Origin: Roseobacter sp.
GTDB lineage: Bacteria > Pseudomonadota > Alphaproteobacteria > Rhodobacterales > Rhodobacteraceae
Direction of reading: 5' to 3'
Length of the DNA: 64,000 nt
Assembly: GCA_015665415.1 (NCBI GenBank)
Contig: JADFAE010000010.1
Span: 124,001 to 188,000, forward strand
In this document: positions 52,196 through 60,454 of the stretch, piece after piece
How positions within the stretch are numbered: position 1 is the stretch's first letter
Layout of the letters: every line of letters starts with the position of its first letter
Translations under genes and position numbers: made by a program
Notes under the pieces: model-generated
Databases searched by the model: none
Seen by the model: only the letters and a program-made list of their open reading frames with translations
What the model was told of the DNA's origin: nothing

Positions 52196-52489
52196 GTGGT
52201 CCTATACGGATCCAGGCACAACAACATTGCTGACAAACGGGGACCTGGCCTGCCTCGTTTCCCATCAAGTCCAACCCTTCCACGACTTCTACGACTACGG
52301 CCCCTTCAGGCGATCCGCTCGCCTCGCTGGCCCTTTCGAAAAGACACTTTCTACAAGATGGTGCGCGAGGGCGTGATTGAAAAAGTCTTCCCATATCCTG
52401 GCGCCAGGCCCGTGTTTTCAGTAGCGCAGATCGACAAACTTTATGCAAATTCAAGCGACGATCAAAGTGGGGGCCAGATCGAGGTCTAA
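52196..52489 (+). pseudogene. HTH (AlpA/helix-turn-helix type 17) fragment
   Basis: The last ~45 residues, RKDTFYKMVREGVIEKVFPYPG followed by ARPVFSVAQIDKLYAN, match the pattern of small excisionase/AlpA-type DNA-binding proteins. The N-terminal part is out of keeping with the family, so the gene is probably broken. It marks former phage or island material just before tRNA-Gly. Confidence 0.45.
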
Positions 52490-52520
52490 GGGAATTTACT
52501 CAATGTTTTCAGGGGATCTT

Positions 52521-52594
52521 TGGAGCGGGCGGCGGGAATCGAACCCGCGTCATTAGCTTGGAAGGCTAAGGTCTTACCACTACACAACGCCCGC
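52521..52594 (-). tRNA. tRNA-Gly (anticodon TCC)
   Basis: Complete cloverleaf on the minus strand: acceptor GCGGGCG, anticodon arm TTAGC-CTTCCAA-GCTAA with TCC at 34-36, T-arm GGGTTCGATTCCC and an encoded CCA at 52521-52523. No neighbouring island boundary can be shown at this tRNA. Confidence 0.93.
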
Positions 52595-52716
52595 TCTCTT
52601 GTAGAGGGTTACTATTTCAGCCAATTTGAGTCGTCAAGTGTGCGTCGGCAGAGATTTTGGGTCCAAAGGTCACCCGAACAAAGAGTGTCTCGCTCGTCCG
52701 GTTGGTTTGATTCTGC

Positions 52717-53064
52717 GGCGCGTTTGTTGTGATGCAAGCGTCACGCTTGGAATGTCTTCTGTGTGGTCCTTTCTCATTGTTCCAGAATGGCCTTGTCACC
52801 ACCGAAGGAGACAACGGCTGGCGTAACCTTGTACAGCCTCTCGTGGGACCGCTGATGATTGCGATGATCGACAAAGGCTTCGAGATCCCCCGGTATAAAG
52901 TAGTGTTCCAGCAGGATGCGATTCTTCTAGATCTGGAGCCTATGCTCGATCTTGCCCTAGGCCTGGGAATGATGCGGCGCACCGCGAGACTGCTTCATGC
53001 CTTTGCTTTGCAACCTTTCTGCCAGATCGCCTGCCACGTAACTGGAACCATTGTCGCGGAGCAG
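52717..53064 (-). pseudogene. IS3-family transposase OrfB, C-terminal remnant
   Basis: Read on the minus strand the interrupted frame gives DNGSSYVAGDLAERLQSKGMK, RGAPHHSQA, then EHYFIPGDLEAFVDHRNHQRSHERLYKVTPA, the integrase-core (rve) end of IS3-group OrfB. Several stops break it. A second IS3 fragment of the same strand lies at 54.5 kb, on the other side of the cbiX-like gene. Confidence 0.7.
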
Positions 53065-53263
53065 ACCTCACCCGCTTCCCGCAGCAGGAATACGCTCGCC
53101 AAACCTGCAAAGCCGGGATCAGACCCGCCTCTCGCAAACCGCATATTTGGTAGGGCCTGCACCTATCTCTAGAGGACACAAGCCACTTCCTCCTCTCCTT
53201 CAATCACGTTAAAATGCACCAGCCAACATCGTTCCCTGGACCTGAAAAGCGCCGCACCACCAC

Positions 53264-53998
53264 ATGCACAGCACCTCAAAAATTGCCGTACTCACCTCCC
53301 ATGGTCAGCCCTCCGACCCCATGCCTGCAGAGGCCTCGCTGGCAGAGATGGCCCATCAGGTGGCCCAAATTTTGCCGGACTGGGAGATACGCTCAGCCAC
53401 ATTGGCCACTCCGGGGCGTCTCGAGCAGACCGTAGAGAATGGCGTTCTGGTCTATCCGTTTTTCATGTCCGATGGCTGGTTCACCTCCCAGGTTTTGCCC
53501 CGGCGACTTGCCGGTTTTCAACATCACCTTTTACCGCCCTTTGGTAAGGACCCGGCCCTGCCCGCAACCACCGCCCAGATCATCCGTCAGGCCTTCGCGG
53601 GTCAGGCCTTCTCGACAAGGGCAAAGACAGGCACCAAGGTCAAGCCATCGCTGTTGCTTGCCGCCCATGGATCTGCCCGTGGGCCCAAAGCCGCTGCCGC
53701 CACCGAAAGGTTTGCAGCCGCCCTGCGCATCCAGCTTGGCGCGTTCGAGGTGATCACCAGCTATATCGAGCAGCCCCCCTATCTTGCAGATGTTGCGACA
53801 CGTCTCTCTGAGACGGACCTCTGCCTGCCCTTTTTTGCCCAGTCCGGTGATCACGTCACCAAGGACATCCCCGCAGCGCTGACCAAGGCAGGTTTCAAAG
53901 GCCAGCTGCTGACTGCCCTCGGGACGACGCCGCCAATTGCCGAATTGATTGCCCAGGCAATCCTGCGTGCTGCCGCCCCGCCTGGGAGCTGCAAATAA
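53264..53998 (+). CDS. CbiX/SirB-like sirohydrochlorin chelatase family protein
   Basis: A 244-residue two-lobed CbiX-type protein. Each lobe begins with a HG motif (LTSHGQPSDP near residue 12 and LLLAAHGSARGP near 130) and each has a second His (FFMSDGWFTSQVL, FFAQSGDHVTK) for metal binding. The family inserts Co or Fe into sirohydrochlorin for cobalamin or sirohaem. It is intact, though it stands between IS and tRNA remnants. No other cobalamin genes are nearby, so the metal is not determined. Confidence 0.8.
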   Translation: MHSTSKIAVLTSHGQPSDPMPAEASLAEMAHQVAQILPDWEIRSATLATPGRLEQTVENGVLVYPFFMSDGWFTSQVLPRRLAGFQHHLLPPFGKDPALPATTAQIIRQAFAGQAFSTRAKTGTKVKPSLLLAAHGSARGPKAAAATERFAAALRIQLGAFEVITSYIEQPPYLADVATRLSETDLCLPFFAQSGDHVTKDIPAALTKAGFKGQLLTALGTTPPIAELIAQAILRAAAPPGSCK

Positions 53999-54172
53999 GC
54001 TGGGTTCTGATCAAACTCAGGACATCCCTCCCGTCGGACAAGAGCCACAAAAAAATTGGAAAAACCGCAAGTGCAAAAGAGAACAAAAAGCCTGTTTGAT
54101 TGGATTTGTGCCCGGGCCTGAACCAGACTACTTGCTGGCCCACACCACAAAGACCTTGTATCCAAGGCGCTA

Positions 54173-54213
54173 GGCGAGTTGGCGGAGTGGTGACGCAGCG
54201 GATTGCAAATCCG
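54173..54213 (+). repeat. 5' half of tRNA-Cys (duplicated fragment)
   Basis: Forty-one bases identical to the first 41 bases (acceptor 5' strand, D-arm, anticodon arm with GCA) of the complete tRNA-Cys at 63.6 kb, but on the opposite strand. After 54213 the match ends abruptly in unrelated sequence, so no tRNA can fold. This is the type of remnant left when an element integrates in the anticodon arm. Confidence 0.85.
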
Positions 54214-54486
54214 GATTCAATCCCTTGAATTTGCAGAGAAATAGATACGCCCCGAACCTTGGACAAAACAGGAACTAAACGTAAAAGTGTGGTGAAACTC
54301 ACCCGCATGTAACCCTCCTTTCTCACATCATTTTGAGGGGTGGTTTTTTTACTCCAAAACTACCCTGCTGGTTCCAAGTTTTTTAGTTTTAGTAGTGCCA
54401 CGATAGGCCCACTCGACCAAAATCTCTAAGGCACGGTTACCTCTTGAGGGGGGCTTTCAAAAACTTGCCGACCACCAGCGCCCCCT

Positions 54487-54612
54487 ATCGACCAAACTGG
54501 CGCGTCAGCTCGATCATATCCTCGACCAAGCGTTCTTCGTCAGCGCGTCCACGTGGTAATCGGCGTTGTGTAGATCGGTGCTGGCCCAGAACGCGACAAA
54601 CGGGCCGTCGGC
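54487..54612 (-). pseudogene. IS3-family transposase OrfB, N-terminal remnant
   Basis: On the minus strand the frame reads PVCRVLGQHRSTQRRLPRGR, ADEERLVEDMIELTRQFGR and then a TAG stop where the family continues with YGYR. QHRSTQR is a hallmark of OrfB of IS3-family elements. Only about 40 codons remain. Confidence 0.65.
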
Positions 54613-55593
54613 CCGCTCGCCCCGCTCCAGGCATCATTCCTTTTGTTTGGTCCGCCCAACATCCCTGACCGTGGCGGTCAGCCTTAGTCCATCCCCAAAA
54701 TCAGCCACCAATTTCCCCTGTCTCGCGGGCGAGGGCAGCAGACCTGGTGCAGGTACGCTTAGACCATTTCGAGGAAACACCTCACGGCAAACGGCTTCGC
54801 TTCCGCACCAGTAAACGTGGACAGATCGCCTACATCTGCTGGAGCAGATATAGGGCAAAGCCAAAGGCGAAAAGTTCTAAAATCAATATCTGGGAACGCA
54901 CAAATGCACCGACGACGGTTGTTCCCTGTTTCTCCAAATCACTGCTGCTCATAACGGCTCCTCTACTAACGAAATCGGCCACCAGAGTTACCTCTGGCAG
55001 CCGGGGAGTTAGTAAGCCGCCGCAAGACGACCGCGCTGGCCTTTAGGCCGGAGCCCTGGACATACGCCAGTGCCTCCCCGACCATAGGGTTCGAGGAGGT
55101 GTCATTACGGTCGACACCGACCGCTTGCGGTGAGGTTACTACGCCCCGGGATCGGCTCTGTTTGCCAATCCTGAGCGAAACCTAGCCCGGATGCCTGTAA
55201 ATCGAAAGGGCAAACGTCAACTCGAAGACTCGTCGAAGGTGTTGAATTCGGATATGAAATTGTTTTGCCATGGAAAAAAAGGACACGGTCTAGCGTTCTA
55301 ATGAATGGGTCAAGATTCAACGAACGCAGTTTTGTGGCCGCAAACACGAGCAATATCCTCAGAATGTGCAACTACCGCGCTATGCAGGCGCAGTATGTCT
55401 GCTGCTTACCATCCCTGAACGGGCCAAGGCGTTGTCAGATCGGGAAAAATGGCCGCGCACTGCAATTCCCGATTGAATGTCCGCGCAGATTTCTTATGGT
55501 CCAAGTAACCACAAACCATTTTTAGGCGCTTCATTAGAGTTCAAACTTCCTGTTAGAAGGCTGATCAAAAACAAGCCGCCTTCGAGGGAACCA
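54613..55593. other. Non-coding or decayed stretch before hsdM
   Basis: Nearly 1 kb without a supportable gene. Small frames here have no ribosome site and no family resemblance. The last ~120 bases, AT-rich, probably carry the promoter of the restriction-modification operon. Confidence 0.55.
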
Positions 55594-57831
55594 ATGAACG
55601 TTCAGCAGCACCGTCAGCTCACCGAGTCAATTTGGGATATCGCAAACAGGCTTCGCGGGCCTTACCGACCACCCCAATACCGTTTGGTAATGCTGCCAAT
55701 CGTCGTTTTGAGGCGCTTTGACTGTGTTCTAGAGGCGACGAAAGACACGGTCCTTGCCAAGCATGAGGAACTGCTGGCAAAGGGTGTGGATGAGAAAACA
55801 GCGGCAAAACTTCTGACCAAAGCTGCGGACCCAGACCGTTCTCAACCTTTGTACAACACGAGCCCGTATACCTTCCAGAAGCTCCTCGGCGACTCCGAAA
55901 ACATCGCGCCCAATCTGGTGGCCTATATCAACGGTTTCTCCGACACCGCACGTGCGATCTTTGAGAAGTTCAAGTTTAGCGACCAAATCGAAAAACTGGA
56001 TTCGAGCAACCGTCTGTTCAAGATTGTGCAGGAGATGGCCGATGTCGACTTGCACCCGGACACGGTCGACAACCTTCAAATGGGTTACCTGTTCGAACAT
56101 CTTGTGATGAAGTTCAACGAACAGGCCAACGAAGAAGCCGGGGACCACTTTACACCCCGTGAAGTCATCAAGCTAATGGCAAACCTGATCTACACAGACG
56201 AAGAAGATGTATTCAAACCCGGCATTTTCCGCACGATTTATGACCCGACCTGCGGCACAGGCGGCATGTTGTCTGAATCCGAAAAACACATTCTGAACCA
56301 GAACTCAGCAGCGAACCTTGCGCTGTATGGGCAAGAGTACAACGACGAGTCTTGGGCGATCTGTGCGTCCGACATGCTGATCAAAGACGAAGAGACGGAC
56401 AACATCTTCCTTGGTGATACGTTGGGGGATGGCAAAACGTACGATGGATTTGAAGGCGAGCAGTTTCACTACCTGATGGCGAACCCTCCATTTGGTGTGG
56501 AATGGAAAGACCAGAAGACAGTTGTTGAGCAAGAGGCGAAAACGCTCGGCTTTGATGGTCGCTTCGGCGCTGGGCTACCGGCGATCAACGATGGATCGCT
56601 CCTTTTCTTGCAGCACATGATATCCAAGATGCACGCTAGTCCTGATGACGGGGGCGAAGGGTCAAAAATCGCCATCGTTTTCAATGGCTCGCCGCTCTTT
56701 TCGGGTGATGCAGGCTCTGGACCTTCCAATATCCGCCGTTGGATCATCGAAAATGACTGGCTGGATGCCATCGTCGCTTTGCCGGATCAGCTATTCTACA
56801 ACACGGGTATTTACACCTATGTTTGGCTCGTGACGAACCGCAAGGCCGACCACCGCAAAGGGCAAATCCAACTGATTGACGGCACCCTGTTTTGCCAGCG
56901 CATGGCAAAAAGCCTGAACAACAAGCGCCATGAAATCACGGAAAAGCAGATCAGCGACCTGACCAAGCTTTATGGCGAGTTCAAAGACGGGGCCAAGGCC
57001 GAGGTTGTCGTCGACAAGAAAACCAAGGAAACTGAGGTCCGTACAGTATCGCGCATCTTTGAGAACCATGAATTTGGGTTCCTTAAAGTCGTGGTTGAAC
57101 GTCCATTGCGAATGAACTTCGAAGCGTCGCCCGATAGGATCGCCAAGCTGGACGATCAATCTGCCTTTGCCAATCTGGCTGTTTCCAAGAAACGCAAAGA
57201 CGCTGCGACCATCGCCAAGGAAGAGGCTGAGGGTAAGGCGCTGCAGGACGCGCTAAAGGCACTGTTGGCCACGCTGGCACCCAAGGGGCGCTACATGGAC
57301 CGCAAGACGTTCGAGGCCGATCTTAGCGCCGCTGCCAAGCAGGCAGACCAAAAGATACCAGCGCCCATCAAAAAGGCCATCTATGCCGCGCTGGGCGAGC
57401 GGGATCAAAAGGCAGAGATCTGCACAGACGCTAAAGGCAACCCGGAGGCAGACAGCGAATTGCGCGATACCGAGAATATCCCGCTACCTGCGGATATTGC
57501 CTTGCCGCAGGACTTCGTCGATCAGATCAGCAAAGACGAGAACGCAGCCCACAAAGGTGCAGCGCTGCCTGTGTTCTTTGGTCCAGACAAGCCAAACGAT
57601 CTGCTGGTTGAAACTATGCGGCCAACGATCGAAGCTTATCTAGATGACGAAGTACGCCCGCATGTTGGGCAAGCTTGGGTGGACTACTCCAAGACCAAAG
57701 TTGGGTACGAAATCCCGATCAACCGGCATTTCTATGTCTATAAGCCGCCACGCGAGTTGGCGAAGATTGAAGCGGAGATTTCCAATTTGGAACTCAGCAT
57801 TGCCGATCAGCTAAAGGGTTTGATCGAATGA
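55594..57831 (+). CDS. hsdM: Type I restriction-modification methyltransferase subunit HsdM
   Basis: A 745-residue N6-adenine methyltransferase. Residues 1-170 are the HsdM N-terminal helical domain, followed by GDHFTPREVIKLM at 183-195, the SAM motif DPTCGTGGML at 217-226 and the catalytic NPPF at 297-300. A long C-terminal part (500-745) with Lys/Glu-rich helices ends in a coiled coil (LAKIEAEISNLELSIADQLKGL) that should pack on HsdS. ATG at 55594 has GAGGG six bases upstream; a longer frame from 55477 adds 39 residues without family likeness. Overlaps hsdS by four bases. Confidence 0.92.
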   Translation: MNVQQHRQLTESIWDIANRLRGPYRPPQYRLVMLPIVVLRRFDCVLEATKDTVLAKHEELLAKGVDEKTAAKLLTKAADPDRSQPLYNTSPYTFQKLLGDSENIAPNLVAYINGFSDTARAIFEKFKFSDQIEKLDSSNRLFKIVQEMADVDLHPDTVDNLQMGYLFEHLVMKFNEQANEEAGDHFTPREVIKLMANLIYTDEEDVFKPGIFRTIYDPTCGTGGMLSESEKHILNQNSAANLALYGQEYNDESWAICASDMLIKDEETDNIFLGDTLGDGKTYDGFEGEQFHYLMANPPFGVEWKDQKTVVEQEAKTLGFDGRFGAGLPAINDGSLLFLQHMISKMHASPDDGGEGSKIAIVFNGSPLFSGDAGSGPSNIRRWIIENDWLDAIVALPDQLFYNTGIYTYVWLVTNRKADHRKGQIQLIDGTLFCQRMAKSLNNKRHEITEKQISDLTKLYGEFKDGAKAEVVVDKKTKETEVRTVSRIFENHEFGFLKVVVERPLRMNFEASPDRIAKLDDQSAFANLAVSKKRKDAATIAKEEAEGKALQDALKALLATLAPKGRYMDRKTFEADLSAAAKQADQKIPAPIKKAIYAALGERDQKAEICTDAKGNPEADSELRDTENIPLPADIALPQDFVDQISKDENAAHKGAALPVFFGPDKPNDLLVETMRPTIEAYLDDEVRPHVGQAWVDYSKTKVGYEIPINRHFYVYKPPRELAKIEAEISNLELSIADQLKGLIE

Positions 57832-59114
57832 AGGGAGCGCTTTCTGAATTGCCGGATGGCTGGTTTCATAGGCCTTTGAAATTTGTAGCGAGCTACAACG
57901 ATGAAGTGTTGTCTGAAAAGACTGACCCCGAAGAAGAGATTGAATATATTGAGATTTCCGATGTGTCGCTCACAGAAGGCGTAAAAAGGACGTCCAATAT
58001 GGAGTTCGACGGAGCACCATCGCGAGCACGTCGAGTTGTGCGCTCCAATGATATTTTGATTTCAACGGTACGAACATATTTGAAAGCAATTTCAAATGTA
58101 TCCGATGCCCCACACAACCTCATTGCCTCGACAGGTTTCTGCGTTGTCCGGCCAAGCAAGAAAGTGGACCCAAAATTTCTTGGGTGGGTTGCTAAATCCG
58201 AGCCTTTTGTTGGAGAGGTCGTTTCACGGTCTGTTGGCGTCAGTTACCCGGCTATCAACGCTGGAGATTTGGTGGGTATTGATGTTCCCGTCCCGCCGAT
58301 TGAAATCCAAGAAAAAATCGCCGCGTTTCTGGATGAGAAGACGGCGCAGATTGATGGGCTGATCGAAAAGAAACGCGCGCTTTTGGAGCGTCTGTCCGAA
58401 AAACGCCAAGCGCTGATCACCCAAGCCGTCACCAAAGGCCTCAACCCCAACGCCCCCATGAAAGACAGCGGTATAGACTGGCTCGGCCAAGTGCCGCAAC
58501 ATTGGGAGGTCAAACCGCTTAAGTTTCTTGGCCGGTTCCAGAATGGCATAAGCATCGGAGGTGATAGTTTTGGCTCTGGCTATCCATTCGTTAGTTACGG
58601 CGATGTGTACAATAATCTGAGCTTGCCCAAGGAAGGCAGTGGGCTTGTTGAGTCTTCGAAAAAAGACCGAGCTCTCTATTCGGTCGAAGGTGGAGATGTT
58701 TTCTTCACACGAACATCCGAAACCGTCGAAGAGATCGCGATTTCTTCGGTGTGTGTGGAGACAATTCCCGATGCAGTTTTCGCAGGGTTCATTATTCGTT
58801 GTCGTCCGTACCCAGATGTGTTGGATGTTGGTTTTGCTAAGTATTGTTTTAGGAACAAAAGCCTCCGGTCTTATTTCGTCAAAGAAATGAACCTAGTGAC
58901 CAGAGCTTCCTTGGGGCAGACACTGTTGGGGAATCTTCCGGTCGCGTTGCCGCCAATGGAAACGCAAAAAGAGATAGCGACATATTTAGACGCCAAGTTT
59001 GCTGACCTAGAGGAAGTCGAAACGAACGCAGAAAACTCTGTTAGATTGCTATCAGAGTACCGAGCAGCACTTATCTCATCTGCCGTAGCTGGCAAATTGG
59101 ACGGCCTGCAATGA
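57828..59114 (+). CDS. hsdS: Type I specificity subunit HsdS
   Basis: A 428-residue protein with two target-recognition domains. Each is followed by a conserved region: PPIEIQEKIAAFLDEKTAQID... EKRQALITQAVTKGLNP (near 155-210, quoted in part) and PPMETQKEIATYLDAKFADLE... EYRAALISSAVAGKLD (near 370-425), the helical spacers of HsdS. The two TRDs set a bipartite recognition sequence that cannot be predicted here. Overlaps hsdM and the next gene by four bases. Confidence 0.9.
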   Translation: MKGALSELPDGWFHRPLKFVASYNDEVLSEKTDPEEEIEYIEISDVSLTEGVKRTSNMEFDGAPSRARRVVRSNDILISTVRTYLKAISNVSDAPHNLIASTGFCVVRPSKKVDPKFLGWVAKSEPFVGEVVSRSVGVSYPAINAGDLVGIDVPVPPIEIQEKIAAFLDEKTAQIDGLIEKKRALLERLSEKRQALITQAVTKGLNPNAPMKDSGIDWLGQVPQHWEVKPLKFLGRFQNGISIGGDSFGSGYPFVSYGDVYNNLSLPKEGSGLVESSKKDRALYSVEGGDVFFTRTSETVEEIAISSVCVETIPDAVFAGFIIRCRPYPDVLDVGFAKYCFRNKSLRSYFVKEMNLVTRASLGQTLLGNLPVALPPMETQKEIATYLDAKFADLEEVETNAENSVRLLSEYRAALISSAVAGKLDGLQ

Positions 59115-59698
59115 CATTGGACGCCGCTAGCTACTACCAACACATACAGGCATATCTAAGTGACAATTACATCGTGCATCGCGGCGACGGCGGCGAAATC
59201 ATCTTGAAAGAGAAATATTTCAAAGATGGCGCGACGAAGAAAAGCGACCGGATTGTCAAGCTGAGCTATCGTGGGTCGGCCTTTGCGATCAAGCTGGATG
59301 GCCAAAAGGGGCCGCTGTTTGGCTTCTTGGACGACAACGGCAAAGAGTGGTCAAAGCGGTGCGATTTTATTGTTTTCCAGTGCCACGCCCGCAAGATGAT
59401 GGTCTATCTGTTTGAGTTCAAATCCAAGAGCTTGGATGTGGATTCAATTAAAGCACAGTTGAAGTCTGGCGTTCATTGGTGCGCATGTTTGCGAAAGATC
59501 ATTGAACAATACACTGGCGACAGCAAGCCGCTGAAACTCAAGCAATTTGTGCTGACCGAAAACACAAATCCCGGCGTTTATCTGGATGCCGAACAGCGCT
59601 TCTTGGCCCGCGAACGATCCATCCGGCATTACCATTATGACACGATCAACGGGATGGCACTGGAAGACCTCGACAATGACTCGGTCAAGACGGTGTAG
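59111..59698 (+). CDS. Small PD-(D/E)XK-like protein between hsdS and the TIR gene
   Basis: A 195-residue soluble protein. A central beta-strand pattern gives Asp85 in RCDFIVF, 17 residues later Glu102-x-Lys104 in LFEFKSK, and Gln115 in the following helix, which fits a PD-(D/E)XK nuclease core. It is translationally coupled to hsdS (four-base overlap) and 36 bases before the TIR-like gene, so it is part of the operon. I do not recognise a named family; nuclease activity is inferred from the motif alone. Confidence 0.68.
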   Translation: MTLDAASYYQHIQAYLSDNYIVHRGDGGEIILKEKYFKDGATKKSDRIVKLSYRGSAFAIKLDGQKGPLFGFLDDNGKEWSKRCDFIVFQCHARKMMVYLFEFKSKSLDVDSIKAQLKSGVHWCACLRKIIEQYTGDSKPLKLKQFVLTENTNPGVYLDAEQRFLARERSIRHYHYDTINGMALEDLDNDSVKTV

Positions 59699-59734
59699 CA
59701 TGTTGGAAATAAGAGATTTTAAGGAAGTGAGATT

Positions 59735-60442
59735 ATGAAACGAAAGTACTTTGACGGGATCGAGGCTCTGCAAGCGCTGTTCAATGATCATGGGCAAAAG
59801 GGTGATTGGACAGAGAATAATGGATCGCACCAGTTTCGCGGCTTAAGGGGTGGCATTCTGAACTATTGGCCCGGAACGCATTCAATAACTGTTCAAGGCA
59901 AGTCACCGGGCAAAGAAGAGTTCGAAGCCATCTTGGATGGCGGTGCTGAGCAAGCGCCTGTCGCAGTTGCTGCTGTGGAAGAGCCCAGTAAGAAGGTTTT
60001 CGTTGTATACGGACACGATGAAGCGGCTCGGACACAACTTGATGCGATGTTGCGTCGTTGGGGATTAGAACCCGTTATTCTCGACCAGTTACCCTCCAAA
60101 GGGCAAACCATCATCGAAAAGCTGGAAGACTACACAGAAGATGTTGGTTTTGGTGTTGTTTTGGCTACGCCGGACGATCTTGGATATCCTAAGGACCACG
60201 AAGACCAAAAGGCGTATCGGGCAAGGCAAAATGTTGTCATGGAGCTTGGTATGATGCTCGTAAAACTCGGGCGGCCAAGAGTGGCAATCCTTCTAGGTTC
60301 GCAAGTCGATATGGAACGTCCGTCCGACATTCAGGGCCTAATCTACATTCCCTTTAAGACTGACTTACAAAAAGATGCGGGACCGCTTTTGGCTAAGGAA
60401 ATGGCTGAGCAAGGTTATAACATCGACGTCAAAAAGCTTTGA
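59735..60442 (+). CDS. TIR-like nucleotide-binding protein (CAP12/Pycsar-type TIR family)
   Basis: A 235-residue protein. Residues 1-66 form a small domain with FRGLRGGILNYWPGTHSITVQGK, seen at the front of many such proteins. Residues 86-230 are the TIR-like domain: KKVFVVYGHDEAARTQLDAML, TIIEKLEDY (126-133, candidate catalytic Glu), ATPDDLGYPK and RARQNVVMELGMMLVKLGR (quoted in part). TIR domains of defence systems degrade NAD or sense nucleotides. AAGGAAG precedes the ATG; it ends 12 bases before hsdR. An effector inside a type I operon is unusual. Confidence 0.82.
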   Translation: MKRKYFDGIEALQALFNDHGQKGDWTENNGSHQFRGLRGGILNYWPGTHSITVQGKSPGKEEFEAILDGGAEQAPVAVAAVEEPSKKVFVVYGHDEAARTQLDAMLRRWGLEPVILDQLPSKGQTIIEKLEDYTEDVGFGVVLATPDDLGYPKDHEDQKAYRARQNVVMELGMMLVKLGRPRVAILLGSQVDMERPSDIQGLIYIPFKTDLQKDAGPLLAKEMAEQGYNIDVKKL

Positions 60443-60454
60443 GAAAGAAAAACG

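Noticed and set aside
51528-52454. 308-codon minus-strand frame in the decayed zone
   Set aside because: It runs through the tRNA-side HTH fragment and the secreted-protein frame of the other strand, has cysteine-rich random composition and no recognisable family.
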